The notes under the pieces were generated by a model, which did no database searches, had not been told where the DNA came from, and worked only from the letters and a program-made list of their open reading frames with translations. The position numbers and the translations under genes are program-made. From Aminobacter anthyllidis (GTDB taxonomy: Bacteria; Pseudomonadota; Alphaproteobacteria; Rhizobiales; Rhizobiaceae), in NCBI RefSeq assembly GCF_018555685.1, contig NZ_JAFLWW010000003.1:744001-808000 (forward strand): a stretch of DNA of 64,000 nucleotides, read 5' to 3'. Below, in pieces: positions 56,986-64,000 of this stretch. Each line of letters begins with the position of its first letter. Within the stretch, counting starts at the first letter, position 1.

Positions 56986-58158
56986 TCAGAAGATCGTGTC
57001 GACCGGCAGGCCGAGTGCCATCGCGCCGGCATATTGCGCCTGCGGGCCTGATTGAAGCGGGTGGAAGCGCGCGCCCTGCATGTCGCGGAAACGGCGTTCG
57101 AGGCCTTTTTCGCGGTAGAACGACGACCCGCCGGCAAGCTCCATCGCAAGCTCGACGACCTCGAGGCCATGGCGCGCGACCAGCGAGCGGCCGATCATCA
57201 CGTCGTTGACGCTTTCGGCCGAGGCTGCGTTGCGTGCGGCCGTCTCGACCATCGAGCGGTGGGCAAGCCGGGCGGCGTGCAAGGACGTGTCCATGCGGCC
57301 GGCAAGGTTGAGCAGCGTCTCGCTCGCCGGCTTCTTCCTGGCGATCTCGACGGCGATGTCGCGCGCGCTTTCGGCGACGCCGAGATAGACGGCGTAGATC
57401 AGCGGGAATGCGACGGTGGCGATGATCTGGAACACCGGGTGCCAGTGGCCCGCCGCGCGCGAGAAGGCGACCGAAGCGTCCGGCACAAACAGCCCGTCGA
57501 TGACGACATCGTTGGAACCGGTGCCGCGCATGCCGAGCGTGCGCCAGTTGTCCATGACGCTGACCTCGGGTGCCCGCATCGGCACGCCGAAATGGATGAC
57601 CTTTTCGCTGCCATCCTCTTCGCGAACGATGGCCCCCGTCATCAGGATATCACCGGCGACGGCACCCGAGGTGAACACCTTGCGGGCGGTGATGCGATAG
57701 CCGCCATCGACCTTTTCGGCCTTGCCCGAGCCGCCGATCCAGTCGGACCCGCCGCTGGACAAAAGGATCAGGTTTTCCGCCGCGACGCGCTTGAGCAAAG
57801 GCTCGACGGCGGCGACCTTCTGATGGCGCCAGCGCCAGGCGGGGATGGCCACCTGGTGGGTGTGCATGGCAAAGGCGAGCGCGGTCGAGCCACAGGCCCG
57901 CGCCATGATGCGCAGCATTTCACAGAGTTCGGTTACTTCGGCGCCGCCACCGCCCAGTTCAAGCGGCACGCCGGCGCTGGCAAGGCCGGCTTTTTTCAAG
58001 AGGGCATAGTTTTCGGCAACGAAAAGGTCGCCTTCGTCGAACTGTCGGGCCCGTTCGGCAAGGGCCGGCACGAGATCTCGTGCCGCGGCTATGACGTCGA
58101 TTGGCATTGCACCTGTCACGCCGGCAGGTGCCAGCGCAGCGTTTTCAAGACTTCTCAT
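56986..58158 (-). CDS. acyl-CoA dehydrogenase-family protein
   Basis: 390 aa. The fold is that of FAD acyl-CoA dehydrogenases: N-terminal helical domain, central GGYRITARKVFTSGA and WRTLGMRGTGSNDVVIDGLFV, and C-terminal helices with GGSSFYREKGLERRFRDMQGARFHPLQ. This end resembles the DszC/flavin-monooxygenase-like branch, which uses reduced flavin and oxygen, more than the beta-oxidation enzymes. GGAGA before 58158 supports the start. Divergent from an HxlR regulator. Confidence 0.87.
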   Translation of the reverse strand: MRSLENAALAPAGVTGAMPIDVIAAARDLVPALAERARQFDEGDLFVAENYALLKKAGLASAGVPLELGGGGAEVTELCEMLRIMARACGSTALAFAMHTHQVAIPAWRWRHQKVAAVEPLLKRVAAENLILLSSGGSDWIGGSGKAEKVDGGYRITARKVFTSGAVAGDILMTGAIVREEDGSEKVIHFGVPMRAPEVSVMDNWRTLGMRGTGSNDVVIDGLFVPDASVAFSRAAGHWHPVFQIIATVAFPLIYAVYLGVAESARDIAVEIARKKPASETLLNLAGRMDTSLHAARLAHRSMVETAARNAASAESVNDVMIGRSLVARHGLEVVELAMELAGGSSFYREKGLERRFRDMQGARFHPLQSGPQAQYAGAMALGLPVDTIF

Positions 58159-58216
58159 CAAGTCGTCTCCTGTTGACCGGCAGGCCAGGCGCAAGGATCG
58201 CGCCATCGGCCGGGCG

Positions 58217-58238
58217 GGTCCAGTTCAGGAACTGTACC
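58217..58238. promoter_or_regulatory. 22-base palindromic operator between divergent genes
   Basis: GGTCCAGTTCAGGAACTGTACC is a dyad with a single mismatched pair (58220/58235) around the AG centre. It lies 59 bases from the dehydrogenase start and 88 from the HxlR gene. A binding site of the HxlR-type dimer is the simplest reading. Confidence 0.55.
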
Positions 58239-58325
58239 GGTGCGCGAGGCGGTCATCCCTATGGGCTAGGTGCGAGACGGCGGCTTTTGCGCTATAAGGC
58301 GCGATATCCCTGCGAATGGTGCGAG

Positions 58326-59018
58326 ATGAGCGATCGCGGCGGCTACGGCCAGTTTTGCCCGGTTTCGATGGCGTCGGAGGTGCTGTGTACGCGCTGGACG
58401 ACGCTGGTCGTGCGCGAGATGCTGATGGGATCGAGCCGTTTCAACGACTTGCGCCGCGGCGTGCCGCGCATGTCGCCGGCGCTGCTGTCCAAGCGGCTGA
58501 AGGAACTTGAGCGCGCAGGCGTGATCCAGACCGAGCGTGGCGGGGCGGGCAGCGTCGAATACCGGCTTACCGAGGCCGGAGAAGACCTGCGGCCGATCAT
58601 CCTCGGCCTTGGCGACTGGGGCCATCGCTGGGTCGAATCCCAGCTAACCCTCAGGAATCTCGACCCTTCGCTGTTGATGTGGGACATGCGCCGCAACCTC
58701 AATCCCAAGCCGCTGCCGCCCAAACGCTGCACGATTCACTTTCTGTACCCCGAAGTGGCCAAAGCGCAGCAGAATTGGTGGCTGGTTGTCGACGACGGGG
58801 CGGTCGACCTGTGCAATTCCGACCCCGGCTTCGACATCGACCTGGAAGTCAGGGGATCCCTGCGCAGCATGACATCGGTTTGGATGGGCCTGTCCAAGCT
58901 CAACCAGGAGCTCGATTCCGGCCACCTCGAACTCGACGGCGACGACAAGATCGCGCGCGCCATGCAGGCTTGGCTCGGCCTCAGCAGCTTCGCGCCGCTG
59001 GCCCGGAAGGCGAGCTAG
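58326..59018 (+). CDS. HxlR-family transcriptional regulator
   Basis: 230 aa. The winged helix (ASEVLCTRWTTLVVREMLMG, RFNDLRRGVPRMSPALLSKRLKELERAGVI) is typical HxlR with the cysteine CPVSMAS early on. The extra C-terminal 130 residues (FDIDLEVRGSLRSMTSVWMG) look like an SCP2/sterol carrier-type ligand domain, seen in some HxlR proteins. A redox or lipid-like ligand is possible. The last four bases overlap the next gene tail to tail. Confidence 0.9.
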   Translation: MSDRGGYGQFCPVSMASEVLCTRWTTLVVREMLMGSSRFNDLRRGVPRMSPALLSKRLKELERAGVIQTERGGAGSVEYRLTEAGEDLRPIILGLGDWGHRWVESQLTLRNLDPSLLMWDMRRNLNPKPLPPKRCTIHFLYPEVAKAQQNWWLVVDDGAVDLCNSDPGFDIDLEVRGSLRSMTSVWMGLSKLNQELDSGHLELDGDDKIARAMQAWLGLSSFAPLARKAS

Positions 59019-59491
59019 CTCGACGCCTCCCCGGCTCGCGCCCAGGCCTGGTACTCCTGCATCAGCGGCTCGAGTTCTTCCATTTCAGGGAATTCATCAA
59101 AACTCCTGACCGCGCCTGTTTCGGCGAAGGGCAGCTTCGTCCTGGTGAAGGTTTCCATGAACGGCCGGAACCACGCCGTCTCGTCCAGCATGGTCGGGCG
59201 CACATTGACGAACCAGTCGACGCCAGCGACGCGAGTGAACATCCAGGTCTTGCAGTGATCGCAGAACTGATGATGCAGCTCCGCGCCGTGCAGGCCGCCG
59301 ATGACGGTCTCGCCCTTGGTGACCGCAAAGCCGTCGGCCGGAACCATCGCCGTCAGCGAATAGGCCGAAGACGACATCTTCTGGCAGCCCGGGCAGTGGC
59401 AGGCGGCGGTACAGATCGGGGGCTTCGAAACCTCGATCTCGACCCGGCCGCAGCGGCACGCGCCCTTGAGCGGAAGCGGAATGGACGACAT
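59015..59491 (-). CDS. GFA-family (CENP-V-type) zinc protein
   Basis: 158 aa. Zinc-binding cysteines: CRCGRVE (residues 12-18), CHCPGCQKMS (31-40) and FCDHCKTW (76-83), followed by WFNVRPTMLD-type strand. Named after glutathione-dependent formaldehyde-activating enzyme, though most members have unproven activity. Converges with HxlR, overlapping by four bases. Confidence 0.9.
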   Translation of the reverse strand: MSSIPLPLKGACRCGRVEIEVSKPPICTAACHCPGCQKMSSSAYSLTAMVPADGFAVTKGETVIGGLHGAELHHQFCDHCKTWMFTRVAGVDWFVNVRPTMLDETAWFRPFMETFTRTKLPFAETGAVRSFDEFPEMEELEPLMQEYQAWARAGEASS

Positions 59492-59833
59492 GGAAAACTC
59501 CCCGTCTGATGCTTATTGCATCATGTGGTGCCGGTGGCGGGAAGCCTAGAGCCAGCAGCGTGTTTTCGTTGCGGCGCATTTGCGCGCAAAGCCCGTCGGA
59601 GGACGCCGTCTCTCGGAAAACAGCAGCTGTCCAGGGGCGGCATCATACCCCCACCCCTGCCCCTCCCCACAAGGGGGAGGGAGACAGGCTCGTCGCCGCT
59701 CCTGCGAAGAACATCAAGACTTGGTGCAAGTCGGGGCCGCCGCCGGATTCCCCTCCCCCTTGTGGGGAGGGGTTAGGGGTGGGGGTGACGTGGCCAGCGC
59801 CCCTCCCGCTCGGACAAAGCCGATGCTTTCGCG
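59492..59833. repeat. intergenic region with paired palindromic repeats
   Basis: No gene. CCCCACCCCTGCCCCTCCCC plus ACAAGGGGGAGGG (59649-59682) and the inverted copy CCCCTCCCCCTTGTGGGGAGG with GGTTAGGGGTGGGGG (59751-59787) belong to the 'CCCCTTGTGGGG' family. The rest (59492-59640) shows nothing. Confidence 0.8.
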
Positions 59834-60568
<735 letters not shown>

Positions 60569-60585
60569 TCACAGGAATAATAGTT

Positions 60586-61137
60586 TCAGCCAACTGGCTT
60601 GGCCGGGTTGCCGACGACCGTGGCATTGGCCGGCACGTTCCTGGTAACCACCGAGCCGGCACCGACGATTGCGTTGTCGCCGATGCTGACGCCACCCAGG
60701 ATGATGGCGCCGCCACCGATCCAGACATTGTCGCCGATCGTGACCGGCCGGGCGATCTCAAGCCCGGCACGGCGCAGTGCCGGATCCTTGTGATGCTCGG
60801 GGCAATAGACCTGGACGTTGGGGCCGAACATCGTGCCACTGCCGATGCGCACCGGCGCGGTGTCGAGGATGGTACAGCCGGCATTGAGGAACACGCCTGC
60901 GCCGAGATGGATGTTGAAGCCATAGGCGCAATGGAACGGCGCTTCGATGCGCGCACCCTCGCCCGTCGAGCCGAGCAACGCTCGAAGCTTGGGCGAAATG
61001 TCGCCGCGTTCGGCCGGCGACAGCGAGCGTTGCTCGAAGACGGCCTCGGCCGCCACCGCGCGGAATGCGTCGAGCTCGGCATCGACGCAATTGTACCACG
61101 CGCCGGCCGCCATCTTGTCGCGTTCGCTCTGAGCCAT
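60586..61137 (-). CDS. maltose/sugar O-acetyltransferase (NodL/LacA family)
   Basis: 183 aa. N-terminal Mac domain ([21 protein letters not shown]), then left-handed beta-helix hexapeptide repeats ([47 protein letters not shown]). The histidine in [11 protein letters not shown] is the catalytic-region one. It moves acetyl from acetyl-CoA to a sugar. NodL is a member of this family, but nothing here links it to nodulation. Confidence 0.9.
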   Translation of the reverse strand: MAQSERDKMAAGAWYNCVDAELDAFRAVAAEAVFEQRSLSPAERGDISPKLRALLGSTGEGARIEAPFHCAYGFNIHLGAGVFLNAGCTILDTAPVRIGSGTMFGPNVQVYCPEHHKDPALRRAGLEIARPVTIGDNVWIGGGAIILGGVSIGDNAIVGAGSVVTRNVPANATVVGNPAKPVG

Positions 61138-61288
61138 TTCAGTGTTCCTTCCTGCTTGCCCAGCCAAACCACAGAACGGACCATGCTGCAAAGGTCGAAG
61201 CCTCCCGGCTCTGGCGAAACCGGATGGCTGTGCTAGCTTCCTGACAAAGTGCACTTTTTGGACCAGACACATCCACGGGGGACGAAGG

Positions 61289-61750
61289 ATGATCTACCTG
61301 CTCGCGCTTCTCATCGGAATTGTTGCAGGCCTCAGGGCCATGACCGCACCGGCTGCCGTCGCCTGGGGCGCCTGGCTCGGCTGGCTACCACTTGCCGGCA
61401 CATGGGCCGGCTTCATGGGTCACTGGATAACCGTCGCGATCTTCACCGTGCTGGCCGTCGTCGAATTGGTCACCGACCAGTTGCCATCGACGCCGAGCCG
61501 CAAGGTGCCGGTACAGTTCGGCACCCGCATCATCATGGGCGCACTGACAGGCGCTGTCATAGGCACCGCCGGCGGCGTGGTGATTGGCGGGCTGGCGGCG
61601 GGCATCATCGGCGCGATTCTGGGTACGCTCGGCGGCGCCGAAGTGCGGGGCCGGTTGGCAGCCGCCTTCGGCAAGGACCTGCCGGCGGCGCTGATCGAGG
61701 ATGCCCTGGCGATACTCGGCGCCCTGCTGATCGTGAGCTTGGTCGCATGA
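61289..61750 (+). CDS. DUF4126 membrane protein
   Basis: 153 aa. About four hydrophobic segments ([72 protein letters not shown]) with ATG after [15 protein letters not shown] and [10 protein letters not shown] are typical of DUF4126. Probably a small inner-membrane channel-like protein. Its stop overlaps the next start (ATGA). Confidence 0.85.
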   Translation: MIYLLALLIGIVAGLRAMTAPAAVAWGAWLGWLPLAGTWAGFMGHWITVAIFTVLAVVELVTDQLPSTPSRKVPVQFGTRIIMGALTGAVIGTAGGVVIGGLAAGIIGAILGTLGGAEVRGRLAAAFGKDLPAALIEDALAILGALLIVSLVA

Positions 61751-63129
61751 GCGCGGCCAAAAAATTTGACGCCATCATCATCGGCTGCGGCCAGGCCGGG
61801 CCGCCGATGGCCGGGCGGCTGACGGCGGCGGGGCATACGGTGGCGCTGATCGAGCGCAAGCTTGTCGGCGGCACCTGCGTCAACACCGGCTGCAAGCCGA
61901 CCAAGACCATGGTGGCCAGCGCCTATGCCGCCCACCTCGCCCGCACCGGCGCCGACTACGGCGTTTCGACCGGCACAGTCTCGGTCGACATGAAGGCGGT
62001 GAAGGCGCGCAAGGACAAGGTGACCGTCGATTCCCGCAGCGGGCTGGAAGACTGGATCGCCGGCATGAAGGGCTGCACGCTTTATCGCGGCCACGCCAGC
62101 TTCGAGGGGCCGCATGAGGTGCGCGTCGGCGATGAACTGCTGCATGGCGAGCGCATCTTCATCAATGTCGGCGGCCGCGCCAACATCCCCGACATGCCCG
62201 GCGTCAACGACATCGAATACCTGACCAACACCTCGATGATGGAGGTGGACTTCCTGCCGCGCCACCTCGTCGTCGTCGGCGGCAGCTATATCGGGCTGGA
62301 ATTCGCCCAGATATTCCGCCGCTTCGGCGCGCAAGTGACCGTAGTGGAAAAGGGTCCGCGGCTGGTGTCGCGCGAGGACGAGGACGTGTCGGAGGCGGTG
62401 AAGGGCATCCTCGAGCATGAGGGAATCGCGCTCAGGCTGAACGCCGAGTGCATCAGCTTCGCGCGCCATGCCGACGGCGTGCAGGTCGGCGTCGACTGCA
62501 CATCAGGCGACCGCGCCGTTGTCGGCTCGCACGTGCTTTTGGCCATCGGCCGCAAGCCCAACACCGACGATCTCGGCCTCGACAAGGCCGGTGTCGAGAT
62601 GGACAAGCGTGGTTATGTCGTGGTCGACGACCAGCTCAGGACCAGTGTCCCGCATATCTGGGCCATGGGCGACTGCAACGGCAAGGGCGCCTTCACCCAC
62701 ACCTCCTACAACGACTTCGAGATCGTCGCCGCCAACCTGCTCGACAATGACAAGCGCAAGGTTTCCGACCGCATCGAGGCCTATGCGCTCTACATCGACC
62801 CGCCGCTCGGACGCGCCGGCATGACCGAAACAGTGGCGCGCAAGAGCGGCCGCAAGGTGTTGTCAGGAGAGCGGCCGATGACTCGTGTCGGCCGCGCCGT
62901 CGAAAAAGGCGAGACGCAGGGCTTCATGAAGATACTCGTCGATGCCGATACCAGGCAGATCCTCGGCGCTTCGGTGCTCGGCACTGGCGGCGATGAGGCG
63001 ATCCATGCCGTGCTCGACCTGATGTACGCCAAGGCGCCGATCGAAACGCTGCAGCGGGCCGTTCACATACATCCGACGGTGTCGGAGCTTCTGCCGACCA
63101 TCGCCATCGAGCTGAAGCCGCTGACATAA
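61747..63129 (+). CDS. FAD-dependent pyridine nucleotide-disulfide oxidoreductase
   Basis: 460 aa. FAD-binding GCGQAGPPMAGRLTAAGH, redox-active disulfide GGTCVNTGCKPTK (C46, C51 about), NAD(P)H site VVVGGSYIGLEFAQIFRRFG and C-terminal dimer HIHPTVSELLPTIA. Similar to mercuric reductase-like and dihydrolipoamide dehydrogenase-like proteins, but without the mercury-binding C-terminal cysteines. Coupled to DUF4126. Substrate unknown. Confidence 0.9.
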   Translation: MSAAKKFDAIIIGCGQAGPPMAGRLTAAGHTVALIERKLVGGTCVNTGCKPTKTMVASAYAAHLARTGADYGVSTGTVSVDMKAVKARKDKVTVDSRSGLEDWIAGMKGCTLYRGHASFEGPHEVRVGDELLHGERIFINVGGRANIPDMPGVNDIEYLTNTSMMEVDFLPRHLVVVGGSYIGLEFAQIFRRFGAQVTVVEKGPRLVSREDEDVSEAVKGILEHEGIALRLNAECISFARHADGVQVGVDCTSGDRAVVGSHVLLAIGRKPNTDDLGLDKAGVEMDKRGYVVVDDQLRTSVPHIWAMGDCNGKGAFTHTSYNDFEIVAANLLDNDKRKVSDRIEAYALYIDPPLGRAGMTETVARKSGRKVLSGERPMTRVGRAVEKGETQGFMKILVDADTRQILGASVLGTGGDEAIHAVLDLMYAKAPIETLQRAVHIHPTVSELLPTIAIELKPLT

Positions 63130-63134
63130 GATGC

Positions 63135-63166
63135 GCCCATCCCGTTGGCACCGGGATGGGCCTATT
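63135..63166 (+). terminator. hairpin after the FAD oxidoreductase gene
   Basis: A 10-bp stem (GCCCATCCCG 63135-63144 / CGGGATGGGC 63152-63161) with a short TATTTC tail. It lies between convergent genes. Confidence 0.65.
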
Positions 63167-63174
63167 TCGTTGGG

Positions 63175-63942
63175 CTATTCGAAGGCCGCGCGCGCCTTGG
63201 CCTCGAGCCATTCGGCCATCTGGCGATACGGCACCGGGCCATAGCTGATGCGGGCGACGCCGAGTTCGGCGAGCTTCGCCTTCGGCGGCACATGGGCGAG
63301 CGCGATGATGTTGACGGGCAGTTCCACCTCCTTGCACAGGCGGCCGATCAGCGCCTCGTCACCGAGGCCCGGCGCGAAGAAACCGTGCGCGCCGGCCTTT
63401 GCATAAGCCTGCGCTCGTTCGATCGCAGCGTCGACCAAATCGTCGCTGTGCTCGTCGGGCTTGGCCTTGAGAAAGATGTCGGTGCGCGCGTTGATGAAGG
63501 CGGGGATGCCAGATGCCTTGACCGCTTCCGCCGCAGCGGCAATGCGCTCCGCCTGGAAGGCGACGTCGTGCAGGCCGCTGCCGCCAACGACCTGATCCTC
63601 GAAGTTGAAGCCGATGGCGCCTGCTTCCAGGGCGCGGCTGACGGTCTTCGCCACCTTCGCCGGTTCGACGCCGTAGCCGCTTTCAAGGTCCATGGTCACC
63701 GGCAAGTCGACGGTGGCGACGATGCGGCGGATATTGTCGAGAGCAACATCAAGCGGAATCTTTTCGCCATCGGCGAAGCCGAAGGCTGCTGCCACCGGCC
63801 AACTGCCCGTGGCTATCGCTTTGGCGCCGGCCTTGGCGATGATCGCCGCACTGCCGGGATCCCAGGCATTGTAGAGCACCACCGGATTGCCCTTCACATG
63901 CAGGGCATGGAAAGCCTTCGCCTTGTCGATCTGACTGGTCAT
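63175..63942 (-). CDS. isocitrate lyase/PEP mutase-family protein
   Basis: 255 aa. TIM-barrel family: VLYNAWDPGSAAIIAKAG, MDLESGYG with the metal-binding acidic residue, GFNFEDQVVGG and FINARTDIFL. The usual ICL catalytic KKCGH motif is absent, placing it with the PEP mutase/carboxyvinyl-carboxyphosphonate branch. Probably a carbon-carbon or carbon-phosphorus lyase; substrate unknown. It appears complete within the window. Confidence 0.88.
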   Translation of the reverse strand: MTSQIDKAKAFHALHVKGNPVVLYNAWDPGSAAIIAKAGAKAIATGSWPVAAAFGFADGEKIPLDVALDNIRRIVATVDLPVTMDLESGYGVEPAKVAKTVSRALEAGAIGFNFEDQVVGGSGLHDVAFQAERIAAAAEAVKASGIPAFINARTDIFLKAKPDEHSDDLVDAAIERAQAYAKAGAHGFFAPGLGDEALIGRLCKEVELPVNIIALAHVPPKAKLAELGVARISYGPVPYRQMAEWLEAKARAAFE

Positions 63943-64000
63943 GAGCGTTGTCCTCGAAGTGGCTGATACTGGAGGACACGAAGCTAGCAGTGCTACGCGA

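Noticed and set aside
60586-61137. Nodulation gene nodL
   Set aside because: The acetyltransferase belongs to the broad LacA/Maa/NodL family, but no nod box or other nodulation genes are present.

Overview
The window reads as chromosomal DNA of an alphaproteobacterium of the order Rhizobiales, most likely Phyllobacteriaceae (Mesorhizobium or Aminobacter relatives). This is inferred from the high GC content, separate petA-petB-petC genes, a Brucella-type RibH2 lumazine synthase behind an FMN riboswitch, choline-type ChoXWV transporter genes, small rhizobial DUF proteins (DUF1344, DUF1059, DUF1285, DUF2333) and rhizobial palindromic repeats. No rRNA, tRNA, transposase or CRISPR array was seen. 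About 60 protein genes are supported, most packed in short operons with ATGA or TGATG overlaps.

Layout. 1-8.2 kb: tail of a DHFR-like gene, ychF, a candidate small RNA, an APH(3')-type aminoglycoside phosphotransferase, corA, a MaoC pair, an FAD oxidoreductase, a second DHFR-like gene with two palindromic operators, and apt. 8.3-11.1 kb: the cytochrome bc1 operon (minus strand). 11.4-17.7 kb: three tandem ABC half-exporters plus a small gene; the last exporter lacks 13 residues of its helical subdomain. 17.9-22.2 kb: trmL, soxR with a SoxR box facing away from it, and an ECF sigma/anti-sigma pair divergent from a DUF4394 gene, with matching promoter motifs on both sides. 22.2-28.7 kb: hemF, a DEAD-box helicase, small DUF proteins, and the DUF1285-nudix-cca operon. 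29.0-35.8 kb: a MoxR-DUF58-BatA/DUF4159-amidotransferase-like operon.

35.9-44.2 kb: a cold-shock gene followed by small unknown genes, clpS, DUF1428, an AraC regulator with a direct-repeat operator, a lipoprotein pair, and choXWV. 44.4-53.0 kb: tdk, then an uncharacterised module of a coiled-coil protein, an unknown 382-aa protein, a four-helix membrane protein, an AAA+ ATPase, a DUF559 endonuclease boxed in by palindromic repeats, a DUF6638-like protein and a membrane-anchored DUF2333 protein. I judge this the best candidate for an undescribed system. 53.2-64 kb: fhs, an orphan membrane protein with a tiny secreted Cys/Pro protein, an acyl-CoA dehydrogenase divergent from an HxlR regulator across a 22-bp palindrome, a GFA protein, FMN riboswitch-ribH2, a sugar acetyltransferase, DUF4126, an FAD disulfide oxidoreductase and a PEP mutase-family protein.

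Two features link distant parts of the window. A 20-base motif followed by an intrinsic terminator occurs both after ychF and after the cold-shock gene. Paired palindromic repeats of three sequence families sit in at least seven places, including inside the AAA+ module.
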